A DNA stretch of 64,000 bases from Methylophaga sp. OBS4 (GCF_026319305.1 NZ_JAPDMV010000006.1:23185-87184); one strand, 5' to 3'; counted from the stretch's first letter, positions 51,734 through 62,946 are shown. Numbers and translations are program-made. The notes: generated by a model from the sequence alone, not told the origin.

Positions 51734-53914
51734 CTAATGCGTTTTTTTCAGAATCAAACCTGCAAGTGGCGGAAGGTTCACTTCAATGGAGTAGGGTCGA
51801 TCTGCCCAGGCAATGTCTTTACTTTCGATAACGGCCTCATTGTGATAGTTGCTGCCTGAGTAAAATTCGGAATCTGAATCAATGACGATTTGATAACTGC
51901 CCGCTTCCGGGACACCGATACGGTATTTTTTTCTCGGTATCGGGGTGAAATTAAATACAGACACGACAAAACTGTTTCCGTCTTTACGTAGATAGCTGAG
52001 GATCGAATGCTCACGATCATTACAATCTATCCACTCAAAGCCGTGTGGGTCGAAGTCATGACGGTGCAACGCGGGTGTAGTTTTATAGAGCTGGTTCAGG
52101 TCCGCCACCAGTTTTTGTAATCCTTTATGAATCGGATAGTCGAGCACGTACCAGTCGAGTGAGGTTTCACAGTTCCATTCATTACCCTGACCAAATTCAC
52201 AGCCCATAAACAGCAGTTTTTTACCGGGATAGCTATACATAAAAGTATAGAGCAAACGCAGATTGGCAAAGCGCTGCCATTCATCGCCGGGCATTTTGTA
52301 GATCATGGAACGTTTGCCATGCACAACTTCATCATGCGAAAACGGTAAAATAAAGTTTTCAGTAAAGGCGTAGAGCAAGCCGAATGTCAGGGAGTCGTGA
52401 TGATAGCGACGATGAATAGGATCCTGCTGCATATACTCCAGAATGTCATGCATCCAGCCCATATTCCATTTCATCGAGAAACCCAGACCGCCCAAATGAG
52501 CAGGTCTTGAGATCATTGGGTAAGAGGTCGATTCCTCAGCAGCGATAATGCAACCGGGATGCTCTTTATGCAGTACCGTGTTGACGTGCTTGAGAAATTC
52601 AATCACTTCCAGGTTCTCACGGCCTCCGTATTCATTAGGCAGCCATTGTCCTTCTTCACGCGAGTAGTCCAGATACAGCATGGATGCCACCGCATCAACA
52701 CGCAGTCCGTCGATATGAAATTCTTCCAGCCAGTAAAAGGCACTTGATAGCAGGAAGTTGAACACTTCATTACGGCCATAGTTGAATATCAATGTACCCC
52801 AGTCCTGATGTTCACCGCGTCTCGGGTCAGCATGTTCATACAGTGCAGTACCGTCGAATCGGGCCAGCCCGTGGGCATCTTTGGGGAAATGTCCCGGCAC
52901 CCAGTCCAGAATCACGCCGATATTTTGCTGGTGACAGCAATCAATAAAATATCTGAAATCATCAGGAGAACCAAAACGACTGGTGGGTGAGAAATAACCG
53001 GTTGTTTGATAACCCCATGAAATATCCAAAGGATGTTCAGTGATAGGAAGCAGTTCGATATGAGTAAAGCCCATTTCACTGACATATGGTACCAACTCAT
53101 CGGCCAATTCCCGGTAGCTGTAAAAGCTGCCGTCTGTATGGCGTTTCCACGATCCCATATGCACTTCATAAACCGAATGAGCTTGATGAAGCCAGTCAGC
53201 ATGTTCACGGGTGTCCATCCAGTCTTCATCCTGCCAGTTATGCGCTGAGGATTTGGTTACTATAGAAGCGGTACCCGGACGTAATTCAGTTTGCTGGCCG
53301 TAAGGGTCCATTTTCAGATGCAGTGAACCCTCGTCGCGGTTACGGATTTCGAATTTATATAATTCACCCGGATTCACGCCCGGAATAAACAACTCCCAGA
53401 CGCCGGTACCGCCACGAACCCGCATGGGGTGACAACGACCATCCCACTGGTTGAAGCTGCCCACCACACTGACGCGTTCTGCGCCGGGTGCCCACGTGGA
53501 AAATAAGGTGCCTTTGATGCCTTCCACTTCATAAGGGTGCGCGCCCAGAATCTTGTAGGCATGCCAGTGTTTACCTTCAGAAAACAGATGCAGATCATAT
53601 TCCGAGATCTGGGGCATGATGCTGTAGGCGTCAAACTGAGCTATCTGTTCATTATTGTCGGTCAAACGGTGAATTTTATAAGGCCACGTAATCTGACTTT
53701 GTTCTCCCTGCCATTGAAAAAAGTCAGTGCCTTCAACGCGTTGCATCGGCAGTTTTTCATCAATAGTGGCTTTTTGTGTGTTAGGCAGAAATGCGCGCAC
53801 GATCGCTTGGCCGTTTTTGTGGTGTAATCCAAGGATGCTGAACGGATCATGGTGACGTGCTTCTATGATTTTTATGATGTCTTCATTCAAATTTTTGTCA
53901 AAAATCATAGTCAT
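51734..53914 (-). CDS. glgB: 1,4-alpha-glucan branching enzyme GlgB, 726 aa
   Basis: Start taken at ATG 53914 ([20 protein letters not shown]), giving near the 728 aa of E. coli GlgB; the upstream frame is open but not conserved. Contains the N-terminal CBM48 domains, then GH13: [37 protein letters not shown] with the nucleophile Asp, [14 protein letters not shown] with the Glu, and [15 protein letters not shown]. It adds alpha-1,6 branches to glycogen. Confidence 0.97.
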   Translation of the reverse strand: MTMIFDKNLNEDIIKIIEARHHDPFSILGLHHKNGQAIVRAFLPNTQKATIDEKLPMQRVEGTDFFQWQGEQSQITWPYKIHRLTDNNEQIAQFDAYSIMPQISEYDLHLFSEGKHWHAYKILGAHPYEVEGIKGTLFSTWAPGAERVSVVGSFNQWDGRCHPMRVRGGTGVWELFIPGVNPGELYKFEIRNRDEGSLHLKMDPYGQQTELRPGTASIVTKSSAHNWQDEDWMDTREHADWLHQAHSVYEVHMGSWKRHTDGSFYSYRELADELVPYVSEMGFTHIELLPITEHPLDISWGYQTTGYFSPTSRFGSPDDFRYFIDCCHQQNIGVILDWVPGHFPKDAHGLARFDGTALYEHADPRRGEHQDWGTLIFNYGRNEVFNFLLSSAFYWLEEFHIDGLRVDAVASMLYLDYSREEGQWLPNEYGGRENLEVIEFLKHVNTVLHKEHPGCIIAAEESTSYPMISRPAHLGGLGFSMKWNMGWMHDILEYMQQDPIHRRYHHDSLTFGLLYAFTENFILPFSHDEVVHGKRSMIYKMPGDEWQRFANLRLLYTFMYSYPGKKLLFMGCEFGQGNEWNCETSLDWYVLDYPIHKGLQKLVADLNQLYKTTPALHRHDFDPHGFEWIDCNDREHSILSYLRKDGNSFVVSVFNFTPIPRKKYRIGVPEAGSYQIVIDSDSEFYSGSNYHNEAVIESKDIAWADRPYSIEVNLPPLAGLILKKTH

Positions 53915-54014
53915 AATATCCCGTGGTATTTTTTGATTGCTGAATATAGCTCGCTTATGGCAGGCTACAGATATTACAACATAAATAACAGGGTTAAGGG
54001 CGGGAGAATATTCT

Positions 54015-55283
54015 ATGAGTGATAACAACAGTACGCGTTTTGTTAGTCGTCTTACTCGCGACACGCTGGCTTTGATTTTAGCCGGTGGGCGGGGTTCAAG
54101 ACTGAAACAATTGACTGACTGGCGAGCTAAGCCTGCTGTACCTTTTGGCGGCAAATTCCGCATTATTGATTTTCCCTTATCCAACTGTGTGAACTCAGGT
54201 ATTCGCCGTGTCGGTATTCTGACGCAGTACAAAGCGCATTCACTGCTCCGTCACGTGCAGCAAGGCTGGGGGTTTATGCGTGGTGCTCTGGGCGAGTTTG
54301 TTGAATTACTGCCGGCCTCACAGCGAAATGAGCAGGGCTGGTATTCCGGTACGGCTGATGCGGTGTATCAGAACATCGATATTCTTAGAAATCATGGTCC
54401 GGAATATGTGCTGATTTTAGCGGGCGATCATATTTACAAAATGGACTATGGTGATATGCTGGCAGAACATGTAGCTCAAAACGCCGATATGACCATCGGC
54501 TGTATTGAAGTTCCGATTGACGAAGCCAAAGCGCTTGGTGTGATGTCGGTTGATGTTAACAGACGCATTGTGGCGTTTGATGAAAAGCCGGAAGAGCCTA
54601 CCCCCATGCCGGGGCGTGATGATGTGGCACTGGGATCGATGGGGATTTATGTTTTTAATGCTGCATTTCTCTATGAGCAGTTGATCAAGGATGCGGATAC
54701 CAAAGACTCTTCCCATGACTTTGGTCACGATATCATTCCCAATCTGATCAAAAACTACAAAGTGGTTGCTTTTCCATACAGAGATGTACAGGGTAATGAG
54801 CCGGGGTATTGGCGTGATGTAGGTACGGTTGATGCTTTCTGGACAGCCAATCTGGAGTTGATCGGTGTGACGCCTGAGCTCAATCTTTATCACGATGAAT
54901 GGCCGATCTGGACACATCAGGCACAGCTGCCACCCGCCAAGTTTGTATTTGATGATGAAGATCGTCGCGGCATGGCTGTCGATTCGATGGTGTCCGGCGG
55001 TTGTATTATTTCAGGCGCTGTAGTGAGGCATTCAGTACTATTTTCAAATGTAGAAGTGGACAGTTATTCATTGGTGGAAGACAGTGTGGTGTTGCCGGAT
55101 GTCACTATCGGCTGCCACTGCCGTCTGAAAAAAGTAATACTTGATAAAGGCTGTGTGGTGCCGGAGGGGACAGTCATCGGAGAAGATCTGGAGCAGGATG
55201 CGAAACGTTATCATGTTTCAGCTAAAGGCGTAGTTTTGGTTACCCCGGAAATGTTAGGGCAAAATTATCGCTATGTCAGATAA
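54015..55283 (+). CDS. glgC: Glucose-1-phosphate adenylyltransferase GlgC, 422 aa
   Basis: N-terminal nucleotide site [20 protein letters not shown], the sugar-phosphate site with EKP ([13 protein letters not shown]), and a left-handed beta-helix end. It makes ADP-glucose, the donor for glycogen. Divergent from glgB with about 100 bp between them. The C-terminus (QNYRYVR) is coded inside a tandem 27-bp repeat shared with the next gene's start. Confidence 0.97.
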   Translation: MSDNNSTRFVSRLTRDTLALILAGGRGSRLKQLTDWRAKPAVPFGGKFRIIDFPLSNCVNSGIRRVGILTQYKAHSLLRHVQQGWGFMRGALGEFVELLPASQRNEQGWYSGTADAVYQNIDILRNHGPEYVLILAGDHIYKMDYGDMLAEHVAQNADMTIGCIEVPIDEAKALGVMSVDVNRRIVAFDEKPEEPTPMPGRDDVALGSMGIYVFNAAFLYEQLIKDADTKDSSHDFGHDIIPNLIKNYKVVAFPYRDVQGNEPGYWRDVGTVDAFWTANLELIGVTPELNLYHDEWPIWTHQAQLPPAKFVFDDEDRRGMAVDSMVSGGCIISGAVVRHSVLFSNVEVDSYSLVEDSVVLPDVTIGCHCRLKKVILDKGCVVPEGTVIGEDLEQDAKRYHVSAKGVVLVTPEMLGQNYRYVR

Positions 55284-55324
55284 ATTAAAGGTTGTTCCTA
55301 TGTCAGATAAATTAAAGGTCGTTC
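55271..55324 (+). repeat. Tandem 27-bp duplication across the glgC stop / GH57 start
   Basis: CTATGTCAGATAAATTAAAG plus GTTGTTC (55271-55297) is followed at once by a copy differing in one base (55298-55324). Each copy carries an ATG in the same frame (55273 and 55300). Confidence 0.9.
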
Positions 55325-56982
55325 TCTGCTGGCATATGCACCAGCCACAATACAGTGAACCGGTGGGCGGTCTGTATCAGCTGCCTTGGACTTATCTGCA
55401 TGCTATCAAAGATTACGTCGATATGGCCTGGCATTTGGAAAATGTGCCCGGCGCCAAAGCTGTGGTCAATTTTGCCCCCACCCTGCTGGAGCAGCTGGCT
55501 GATTATGATGAACAGCTGAAAGGTCGCTTCAAGGGGACGGGACGCCTCAAAGACCCTTTGCTTATTGCACTTGACTCACCGGTACAGCCTTTGCACGCGG
55601 AAGAACGTAAAACGCTGATTTCTACCTGCCTGCGTGCCAATGATGAAAAACTGATTAATCCTTTTCCACATTTTTCCAGACTGGTTGAAATGGCGCGCTG
55701 GATGATGGAAGAGCCTGAGCGGCTTAATTACGCGAATGATCAATTCATGATCGATATGCTGGTCTGGTATCACCTGGTATGGATGGCTGAATCAGTCAGA
55801 CGCAGTGATGTCAGAATTCAGGCATTAATGAAAAAAGGGCGTTTATATACCTTCCATGATCGTCGTCAGTTGATGATAGTCATTGGTGAATTACTGCATG
55901 ACCTGATTCCACGTTATCGCCGTCTGGCTGAAAGCGGCAGAGTAGAGTTATCCGTCACGCCTTATGCCCATCCTATCGTGCCATTGCTGCTTGATATCAA
56001 ATCTACCCATGAAGCCATGCCGGATGCGGTATTACCGGAAATTACGCAATATCCGGGAGGCGAGGCACGCGCCCACTGGCATATGGAAGAAGGTCTGCGC
56101 GTGTTTGAATCCTTTTTTGGCTTCCGTCCCAAAGGCTGTTGGCCGTCAGAAGGCGCGGTGTCGGAAGCGACGCTGAAGTTGATTGCCAAGCATGGTTTTC
56201 AATGGGCTGCCAGCGGCGAAAACGTTCTGCGTAACAGCCTCAAGCTTTCCCATATGAAAGACGCCAACATTCATAAACCATACAAATTGCCCGGTGCCAG
56301 CCCGGCCTGTTTTTTCCGTGATGACGGTTTATCTGATCTTATCGGTTTTACCTACACACAATGGGGTGCCGATGATGCGGTGAATGATTTTATCCATCAT
56401 TTGCTCAATATAAAAATTACAACGGAAGGTGATAAAGACCGCGTTGTATCGATCATTCTCGATGGCGAAAATGCCTGGGAATATTATTCTTATAATGGTT
56501 TTTACTTCCTGCAAAGCCTCTACAAACGTCTGCAGGATCATCCGGAAATTGAACTGACGACCTTCAGCGAGTGTCTGCATCACGGAGTGACTCCTGCTAA
56601 ACTTCCCAAAATGGTGGGGGGCAGCTGGGTATTTGGCACTTATTCAACCTGGATTGGTGATCCGGATAAAAACCGGGGGTGGGATTTACTCTGCCAGGCC
56701 AAACAAACCTTTGATGAAGTGATGGCGAGAGAGCAGTTTGATGATGAAACCAAACTGGCACTTGAACGTCAACTGGCTATTTGTGAAGGTTCGGACTGGT
56801 TCTGGTGGTTCGGTGATTATAATGCCGCCGACAGCGTCAGTGATTTTGAGCGCTTATATCGTCTGCATCTTTCTAATTTGTACCAAATGTTGGGAGAAGA
56901 AGTGCCACAAGTCTTATCAGAAGTCGTTTCACATGGCGGAGGGACTATGGAACAGTCTGGCACAATGCGCCGTGGTAGTTGA
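55273..56982 (+). CDS. Glycoside hydrolase family 57 alpha-glucan enzyme, 569 aa
   Basis: GH57 landmarks: [11 protein letters not shown] at the start (His and Gln), [19 protein letters not shown] with the nucleophile Glu, and [16 protein letters not shown] with the catalytic Asp, then [21 protein letters not shown]57 members cut or transfer alpha-glucans. Start at 55273 overlaps glgC by 11 bp; the second in-frame ATG (55300) is the probable ancestral start and gives 560 aa. It works with GlgB and MalQ on glycogen or oligoglucans. Confidence 0.92.
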   Translation: MSDKLKVVPMSDKLKVVLCWHMHQPQYSEPVGGLYQLPWTYLHAIKDYVDMAWHLENVPGAKAVVNFAPTLLEQLADYDEQLKGRFKGTGRLKDPLLIALDSPVQPLHAEERKTLISTCLRANDEKLINPFPHFSRLVEMARWMMEEPERLNYANDQFMIDMLVWYHLVWMAESVRRSDVRIQALMKKGRLYTFHDRRQLMIVIGELLHDLIPRYRRLAESGRVELSVTPYAHPIVPLLLDIKSTHEAMPDAVLPEITQYPGGEARAHWHMEEGLRVFESFFGFRPKGCWPSEGAVSEATLKLIAKHGFQWAASGENVLRNSLKLSHMKDANIHKPYKLPGASPACFFRDDGLSDLIGFTYTQWGADDAVNDFIHHLLNIKITTEGDKDRVVSIILDGENAWEYYSYNGFYFLQSLYKRLQDHPEIELTTFSECLHHGVTPAKLPKMVGGSWVFGTYSTWIGDPDKNRGWDLLCQAKQTFDEVMAREQFDDETKLALERQLAICEGSDWFWWFGDYNAADSVSDFERLYRLHLSNLYQMLGEEVPQVLSEVVSHGGGTMEQSGTMRRGS

Positions 56983-58430
56983 TGAAACAGGCTCATATAT
57001 TTGATCAAAGACGTACGGGTGTCTTGCTGCATGTAACTAGTCTGCCTTCCGGTAACTTGGGAGCTGATGCCTACCGGTTTATTGATTTTCTGCAGCAGGC
57101 CGGAGCATCCATCTGGCAAATGTTGCCTTTGGGGCCTACGCATGATGATCGCTCTCCTTATCAATGTCTTTCAGCTCACGCGGGCAACAATCAACTGATC
57201 TGTATAGATATGATCAAAAGTCAGCACTGGGCCGATGCGGACGCCCTGACCGATGCAAAAATATCAACGTTGATGGCACATGCCCACCGTCAATTTGAAA
57301 CCCGTGCTGATGAGGTTGAGAAGCAGGCCTTCGCTGAATTCTGTCACGAACAGCAATATTGGCTGGACGATTATGTTTTATTTCGTGAAATAAGACATTT
57401 GAATCAGGAGACAGCCTGGTTCGACTGGCCTGCACCATTGCGTGATCGAGAGCCAGAAGCATTAGAGAAAGTCGCTGAGGAACGTGAGACGGCATTGGCT
57501 ATTCGTCGTTTTGAACAGTTCCTGTTTTTCTGCCAATGGCATAACTTGCGTTTTTATGCGAATGCCCGCGGCGTCAAGCTATTTGGCGATATGCCCATTT
57601 TTGTGGCTCATGACAGTGCAGATGTCTGGGCAGCACCAGGATTGTTTACGCTGGACGAAAAAGGGCTTCCTACCAAAGTGGCTGGCGTGCCACCGGATTA
57701 TTTTTCCAAGACGGGCCAGCGTTGGGGTAATCCGTTGTATGACTGGCAAAAGCACATTGATGACAACTTCAACTGGTGGCAACAGCGTCTGCAAACGCAA
57801 CTGGAGCTGTTCGATCTGATTCGGATTGATCATTTCCGTGGTTTTGAGGCCTGCTGGGAAATTCCTGCTGAATGCGATACAGCGGTTGATGGCACATGGG
57901 TGGTCGCTCCGGGTGACATGTTGTTTGAAAGTTTGTTGTCATATTTTGGTGAACTGCCATTGGTCGCAGAGGATCTCGGCCTCATTACCCCGGAAGTGAC
58001 GGCGTTACGGGAAAAATATGCCATGCCAGGCATGAAAATCCTGCAATTTGCTTTTGGTGGTGATGCGAATAACCCTTATTTACCTCATCAACAGTGTCAG
58101 AAGAGTGTGACCTACACCGGCACCCACGATAACGATACGACATTAGGCTGGTATGAAGCGCTTGACGAGCATGTAAAAGCGCATGTGCATGCCTATCTCG
58201 GAGAGAGCTCCGAACCGATGCCATGGCTGCTGATTCGAACTGCGCTGAGCTCGGTGTCTGAACTGGCGGTGATTCCCTTTCAGGATCTATTGTCGCTGGA
58301 TAGCAAACATCGGATGAATGTGCCCGGTACCACTGAAGGTAACTGGCGCTGGCAATTCAGTTGGGATATGGTAAAAGGGAATGTCGCTGCCAGGCTGAAA
58401 ACCATGAACGAGTTATACGGACGTCACTGA
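56982..58430 (+). CDS. malQ: 4-alpha-glucanotransferase (amylomaltase), 482 aa
   Basis: GH77: RRTGVLLHVTSLPSGNLGAD at the start, GDMPIFVAHDSADVWAAPGL, LFDLIRIDHFRGFEACWEIP with the nucleophile Asp, and LVAEDLGLITPEVTAL with the Glu, then TYTGTHDNDTTLGWY. It disproportionates malto-oligosaccharides. ATG 56982 overlaps the GH57 stop. Shorter than E. coli MalQ (694 aa) but typical of the compact GH77 group. Confidence 0.95.
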   Translation: MKQAHIFDQRRTGVLLHVTSLPSGNLGADAYRFIDFLQQAGASIWQMLPLGPTHDDRSPYQCLSAHAGNNQLICIDMIKSQHWADADALTDAKISTLMAHAHRQFETRADEVEKQAFAEFCHEQQYWLDDYVLFREIRHLNQETAWFDWPAPLRDREPEALEKVAEERETALAIRRFEQFLFFCQWHNLRFYANARGVKLFGDMPIFVAHDSADVWAAPGLFTLDEKGLPTKVAGVPPDYFSKTGQRWGNPLYDWQKHIDDNFNWWQQRLQTQLELFDLIRIDHFRGFEACWEIPAECDTAVDGTWVVAPGDMLFESLLSYFGELPLVAEDLGLITPEVTALREKYAMPGMKILQFAFGGDANNPYLPHQQCQKSVTYTGTHDNDTTLGWYEALDEHVKAHVHAYLGESSEPMPWLLIRTALSSVSELAVIPFQDLLSLDSKHRMNVPGTTEGNWRWQFSWDMVKGNVAARLKTMNELYGRH

Positions 58431-58816
58431 TGGAATCAAATCCTGATCATCTCAGATACGCGCCCACACATGAGTGGGTCAGTGAAGAGGGTGCTGACGA
58501 GTTAACTGTCGGGATCACCGATTATGCACAGGATCAGCTGGGTGATGTAGTTTATGTGTCCCTGCCGCAACCCGATATGCATTTCCAGGCTGGCGATGTC
58601 TGTATGTTTATTGAATCAGTGAAATCAGCTTCTGATATTCATATGCCAGTGAACGGTACTATTCTGGCAGTAAATGGCTTTCTGGAAGACAGCCCTGAAC
58701 TGGTTAATCAGGATGCTTTTGGTGAAGGCTGGTTGTTCAAGGTCAGGCCGGATGACGATGCGGCATTAGATGCACTACTCGACAGTTTTGGCTATGAGGC
58801 TGCCTTGGATGAATAG
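58430..58816 (+). CDS. gcvH: Glycine cleavage H-like lipoyl protein, 128 aa
   Basis: Starts MESNPDHLRYAPTHEWVSEE and holds the lipoyl-attachment region CMFIESVKSASDIHMP (Lys about residue 63), with the N- and C-terminal parts of normal GcvH (about 128 aa). The H protein shuttles aminomethyl groups among GcvP, GcvT and GcvL. None of these is nearby; the gene overlaps malQ by one base, so it is expressed with glycogen enzymes. Unusual context; it may also be a lipoate carrier with another role. Confidence 0.9.
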   Translation: MESNPDHLRYAPTHEWVSEEGADELTVGITDYAQDQLGDVVYVSLPQPDMHFQAGDVCMFIESVKSASDIHMPVNGTILAVNGFLEDSPELVNQDAFGEGWLFKVRPDDDAALDALLDSFGYEAALDE

Positions 58817-59916
58817 TAGACAGCGCCCAGAATAGTCTCTTTGCTGGCGCCGGTGACGGCAGGTAAATTGCCGCTGTCGTGATTCAATGTTTGTCTGGCC
58901 AGCCAGGCAAAGGCGCAGGCTTCTACCCAGTCTGGTGCCAATCCCAGCATTTCAGTGGTTTTGACCGTCAGTTGCGGTAATTGGTCGCGCAATGCCTGCA
59001 TTAATACTTCATTATGGGCGCCGCCGCCACAAACAAACAGACTGTGCGTATCTGCCGCATAAAGTTTTATCGCATCGGCAAGGGATACAGCGGTGAGCTG
59101 CAACAAGGTTTTTTGTACTGCCTCGGCGCGGATGGGTTTATCCAGTGCTGCCAGAGTGTTGGTGAGCCAGGTAAGATTGAAATATTCTCTGCCGGTGCTT
59201 TTAGGCACGGCTTGTTGAAAGTAAGGGTCGGCCAGCAGTAACGACAGCAGATCATTATCAATCTCGCCATTACGTGCCCACTGACCATTTTCATCGTAAA
59301 ACCTGTCATGATGTTGTTGATACCACTGATCCAGCAACACATTGCCCGGCCCGGTATCAAAACCGGATAATACACGCTGGCGATCTGCAGGCAGGATAGT
59401 GATATTGCTGATGCCGCCTATATTGGCAATCACCCGGTTTTCGCGATCATTATAGAACATGGCTTGATGAAAAGCCGGTACAAGTGGTGCGCCTTGGCCG
59501 CCCAGCACCATATCGCGCTGACGAAAGTCAGTGACAGTTGTGATGCCTGTTAATTCAGCAACCACATTGCCATTACCTATTTGCATGCTGAAAGGGAAGG
59601 CTGCATCAGGCGCGTGAAAAATGGTCTGGCCATGGCAGCCCACTGCATTAATATCAGATGCACCTATTTTAGTTTCTGCCAGTAATTGATTGATGGCATC
59701 ACTGTAGGCGTGACCGAGTGCCATATCTATCTGTCCCAGTTGTTGCAGATGACAACGGCCGGAATTAATCAATTTCAGCAGATCGTTACGCAATGTTGTT
59801 GAGAACGGGAAAGTTTCAGCTGCCTGTAAGTGCATATCGCTGTCAGTGAAATCTACGACAGCAACATCAATACCGTCCAGGCTGGTGCCTGACATAACAC
59901 CGATATATAGACTCAT
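58792..59916 (-). CDS. anmK: Anhydro-N-acetylmuramic acid kinase, 374 aa
   Basis: Starts MSLYIGVMSGTSLDGIDVAV, the ATP-binding start of the family, then VGCHGQTIFHAPDAAFPFSM and NIGGISNIT with GFDTGPGNVLLD, and a GGGAHNEVLMQAL phosphate-binding part. Recycles cell wall anhMurNAc. ATG 59916 is chosen; an upstream ATG at 59931 lies inside the palindromic repeat. The 3' end overlaps gcvH by 25 bp. Confidence 0.95.
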   Translation of the reverse strand: MSLYIGVMSGTSLDGIDVAVVDFTDSDMHLQAAETFPFSTTLRNDLLKLINSGRCHLQQLGQIDMALGHAYSDAINQLLAETKIGASDINAVGCHGQTIFHAPDAAFPFSMQIGNGNVVAELTGITTVTDFRQRDMVLGGQGAPLVPAFHQAMFYNDRENRVIANIGGISNITILPADRQRVLSGFDTGPGNVLLDQWYQQHHDRFYDENGQWARNGEIDNDLLSLLLADPYFQQAVPKSTGREYFNLTWLTNTLAALDKPIRAEAVQKTLLQLTAVSLADAIKLYAADTHSLFVCGGGAHNEVLMQALRDQLPQLTVKTTEMLGLAPDWVEACAFAWLARQTLNHDSGNLPAVTGASKETILGAVYYSSKAAS

Positions 59917-59918
59917 AT

Positions 59919-60029
59919 ATACCCGTGACATCTGGAAATGTGCGTATCAGAGCCCATGAAAACAGTCGAACCAAGGCGCAGTCTGCCGCAAATGATTATT
60001 CTCTTCTCAAAGACAGGTGTCACGGGGAT
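59919..60029. repeat. Palindromic intergenic element, copy B (111 bp)
   Basis: Ends ATACCCGTGACA and TGTCACGGGGAT form an inverted pair with one mismatch. The first half matches copy A at 40846; an extra ~60 bp follows (with CCAAGGCGCAGTCTGCCGCA) that copy A lacks. It fills the anmK-M23 gap and supplies the first ATG of the anmK frame. Confidence 0.6.
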
Positions 60030-60036
60030 AAACAGC

Positions 60037-61584
60037 TCAGGGTTGGTTCATTGCCAGAACTGGGAGTTCCAGTTGATCCAGCTGTGCCAGTAACGGCTGA
60101 GATTGCTGCTTGAAGTCAGCCATGTATTTTTTAGCCAATGGTTCTGCCTTGGGCAAAGCTACCGTCAATGGATTGTGGTGGACGCCATTGATTCTGAATT
60201 CATAATGCAAGTGTGGACCGGTTGCCAGACCACTGCTGCCGATATAGCCGATAGTTTGGCCTTGCTTGACCCGTTGTCCGTGTCTGATGCCGTTTTTGAA
60301 GCGTGACATATGCGCATAGAGGGTGGTGTATTTACCGCCGTGAGACAAGATTACAGTACGGCCGTAACCGCCTTTGGTACCAACAAAATCCACCTTACCA
60401 TCACCTGTTGCCAGAATTGGGGTTCCAGTAGGGGCAGCATAATCAACACCACGATGCGGGCGGCTGGTTTTCAGAACGGGGTGTTTACGGTTCGGATTGA
60501 ATTTGGAACTGATGCGTGAGAAGTGTACCGGTGTGCGGGTAAAAGTCTTACGCATACTGTCACCATTAGGGGCGTAGAAATGACTGTTGCCTTCTGAATC
60601 GGTGTAGCGAACCGCGCGGAATGTGGTGCCTCGATTGGTAAATTCTGCCGCGAGAATATCTCCGTCACCAAACTTTTCACCATCAAGGTAAGCTTCTTCA
60701 AAAATCAGTTTGAAACTGTCACCTTCCCGTAAATCAAGAGCAAAATCGATGTCCCAACCAAATATATGAGCCATTTCCATAATTAGCTTGTCTGACATGC
60801 CTGCTTTGAGTCCAGCGCCAAATAAAGAACTTTCAATCTGACCTGCAACCTGTTTCTGACGCTTATCGATGTCACGGATCTCTACTTGCGCTTTAAAACC
60901 TTTATCCGTTGCATATAATTGCAGCTTCTCAATTGGACTCAATTGCAAATCCAGCTGTTTCAGCAGGATTGTGTCATCTTTGTCCTGGCTGAGGCCGAAT
61001 CGCAGTGTTTGACCCGGTTTCAGGTTCAACAGCGGTTTAATATCGTCACCGGTTTGGGCAACATTGTAGACATCACGAGCAGTGAGACCGACGCGAGGGA
61101 AGATCAGAGATAGATTGTCACCTGCTTTAACAGTGACTTCCTGCCAGTTCAGTGTCGGATCCGGAATTTCAGCAGTGTCAGCGGTTTCTGCAACCGGGTT
61201 TGCTGAGTCTTGTTGCAGATGAATCATCTCCAGCTGTTCTGGCTCGGCCATAACCGTATCAGTCTTATCTGACGGAACCGGAACATGCTCAACCGCAGGG
61301 GCATTAACACTATTTTCAAGCATTGGTTTCGCCAGGCTCAATTCAAGTTTTTTGCCTGGTTTTGTTTCTGCATCAAGATTTTGCTGATTGGGCAAGTTGA
61401 TAACCCGGGATTGGGTATTGGTGCTGACCGGTTCGCTGGTAGCCAGCACCATGGTTGTCAGGAATACGCCAACAACAGTAAGCAGCGATAGAATCAAAAT
61501 ATGGCGTCGTTTGCTATGGGAGAGCTTTTCGCTTGTGAACAGTCGTGCGTGAGGCGATGAGTTCAGAAGTCTATTACGTTTCAT
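60037..61584 (-). CDS. M23 family metallopeptidase, envelope endopeptidase, 515 aa
   Basis: Start at ATG 61584 (MKRNRLLNSSPHARLFTSEK). A membrane anchor is at about residues 27-48 (HILILSLLTVVGVFLTTMVL), then a LysM-like region (VKAGDNLSLIFPRVGLTARD), an OapA-like/NlpD-like middle, and the M23 domain: SRPHRGVDYAAPTGTPI with the zinc His/Asp and ATGPHLHYEFRINGVHHNPL with HxH. It would cut peptidoglycan cross-links. Divergent from tyrS. Confidence 0.93.
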   Translation of the reverse strand: MKRNRLLNSSPHARLFTSEKLSHSKRRHILILSLLTVVGVFLTTMVLATSEPVSTNTQSRVINLPNQQNLDAETKPGKKLELSLAKPMLENSVNAPAVEHVPVPSDKTDTVMAEPEQLEMIHLQQDSANPVAETADTAEIPDPTLNWQEVTVKAGDNLSLIFPRVGLTARDVYNVAQTGDDIKPLLNLKPGQTLRFGLSQDKDDTILLKQLDLQLSPIEKLQLYATDKGFKAQVEIRDIDKRQKQVAGQIESSLFGAGLKAGMSDKLIMEMAHIFGWDIDFALDLREGDSFKLIFEEAYLDGEKFGDGDILAAEFTNRGTTFRAVRYTDSEGNSHFYAPNGDSMRKTFTRTPVHFSRISSKFNPNRKHPVLKTSRPHRGVDYAAPTGTPILATGDGKVDFVGTKGGYGRTVILSHGGKYTTLYAHMSRFKNGIRHGQRVKQGQTIGYIGSSGLATGPHLHYEFRINGVHHNPLTVALPKAEPLAKKYMADFKQQSQPLLAQLDQLELPVLAMNQP

Positions 61585-61713
61585 ATGCAAACTCTTGCTG
61601 AAATTATAAATTCTGCCAATTCTCGCAGTATTTGACTTGAATTGGAACCCCTTAGATGTGGCTTGTTGTGATAACATTGCCCGCCAATTATCGACGTAAT
61701 CGGAGAGCAGTAG

Positions 61714-62913
61714 ATGATTCCTGTACAAGAGGCGATGGAAGAGATTCGCCGTGGTGCTGAAGAAATCCTGGTAGAAAAAGAACTTATAGAAAAGTTGGAG
61801 GCGGGTAAACCTCTCCGTATCAAGGCTGGATTTGACCCCACCGCGCCCGATCTTCATCTGGGGCACACTGTTCTGCTCAATAAACTGAAGCAATTTCAGG
61901 ATATGGGCCATGAGATCCTGTTTTTGATTGGCGATTTTACCGGCATGATTGGCGATCCCACAGGTAAAAATGTTACCCGCCAACCGTTAACACCCGAACA
62001 AGTCAAACAAAATGCGGTGACTTATCAGGAACAGGTATTTAAGATTCTTGATCGTGAGAAAACCCAGGTAGTGTTTAACTCACACTGGATGAATGATTTG
62101 TCTTCTGCCGATATGATTCGCCTTGCTTCCAATCACACTGTGGCCAGAATGCTGGAGCGTGATGATTTCCATAAGCGCTATACCGGCGGCCAGCCGATCG
62201 CGATCCATGAGTTTCTCTATCCTTTAATACAAGGTTACGATTCCGTGGTGCTGGAAGCCGATGTCGAGTTGGGCGGCACCGACCAGAAGTTCAATCTGTT
62301 GATGGGCCGTGAACTACAAAAAGCGTACGGCAAGGCACCACAATGCATTTTGACCATGCCTATCCTTGAAGGATTGGATGGGGTACAGAAGATGTCCAAG
62401 TCATTGGGTAACTATATTGGTATCAATGATAGTCCCAAGAATATTTTCGGTAAACTGATGTCGATTTCGGATAATCTAATGTGGCGTTATATCGAATTAC
62501 TGAGTTTCAGAAGCCTTGATGAAATCAACCAGTGGCGACAAGAAGTAGAGCAAGGGCGAAACCCGGTCGAGATTAAAAAGGATTTCGCAGAAGAAATCGT
62601 CATCCGTTTCCATGGTGAAACAGCTGGTGTTGAGGCGCGACAGGGTTTTGAAAATCAATTCAAGAAAGGCGAATTGCCGGAAGATATCCCAGAAGTCACA
62701 TTGAATGTGGGCGCAACAGGTATGCCCATCGCTAATGTTTTGAAAGAAGCCGGACTCACTAGTAGCACGTCGGATGCTTTGCGTATGCTCAAACAGGGCG
62801 CGGTCAAAATTGACGGTGACAAAATTGAAGACAAATCACTTGTAATCAGCGTTGGTGAAGTGCATATTTACCAAGTAGGAAAAAGAAAATATGCCAAGAT
62901 TTCAACAACCTGA
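61714..62913 (+). CDS. tyrS: Tyrosyl-tRNA synthetase, 399 aa
   Basis: Class I synthetase: [20 protein letters not shown] (HIGH-type motif), [31 protein letters not shown] (KMSKS), and an S4 RNA-binding end ([20 protein letters not shown]). It resembles the TyrRS-Z/longer type with [14 protein letters not shown]. The 316 bp after it lead to the rRNA operon. Confidence 0.97.
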   Translation: MIPVQEAMEEIRRGAEEILVEKELIEKLEAGKPLRIKAGFDPTAPDLHLGHTVLLNKLKQFQDMGHEILFLIGDFTGMIGDPTGKNVTRQPLTPEQVKQNAVTYQEQVFKILDREKTQVVFNSHWMNDLSSADMIRLASNHTVARMLERDDFHKRYTGGQPIAIHEFLYPLIQGYDSVVLEADVELGGTDQKFNLLMGRELQKAYGKAPQCILTMPILEGLDGVQKMSKSLGNYIGINDSPKNIFGKLMSISDNLMWRYIELLSFRSLDEINQWRQEVEQGRNPVEIKKDFAEEIVIRFHGETAGVEARQGFENQFKKGELPEDIPEVTLNVGATGMPIANVLKEAGLTSSTSDALRMLKQGAVKIDGDKIEDKSLVISVGEVHIYQVGKRKYAKISTT

Positions 62914-62946
62914 AATCGACATTAACTGATTGGGAATTTCTTCCTG

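Noticed and set aside
53915..54232. Longer GlgB with 106 extra N-terminal residues
   Set aside because: The extension runs through the divergent promoter gap into glgC and does not match GlgB N-termini; ATG 53914 gives the family length.
61585..61983. Longer M23 peptidase with 133 extra residues
   Set aside because: The extension lies opposite the tyrS start and its promoter region; ATG 61584 gives a normal anchored protein.
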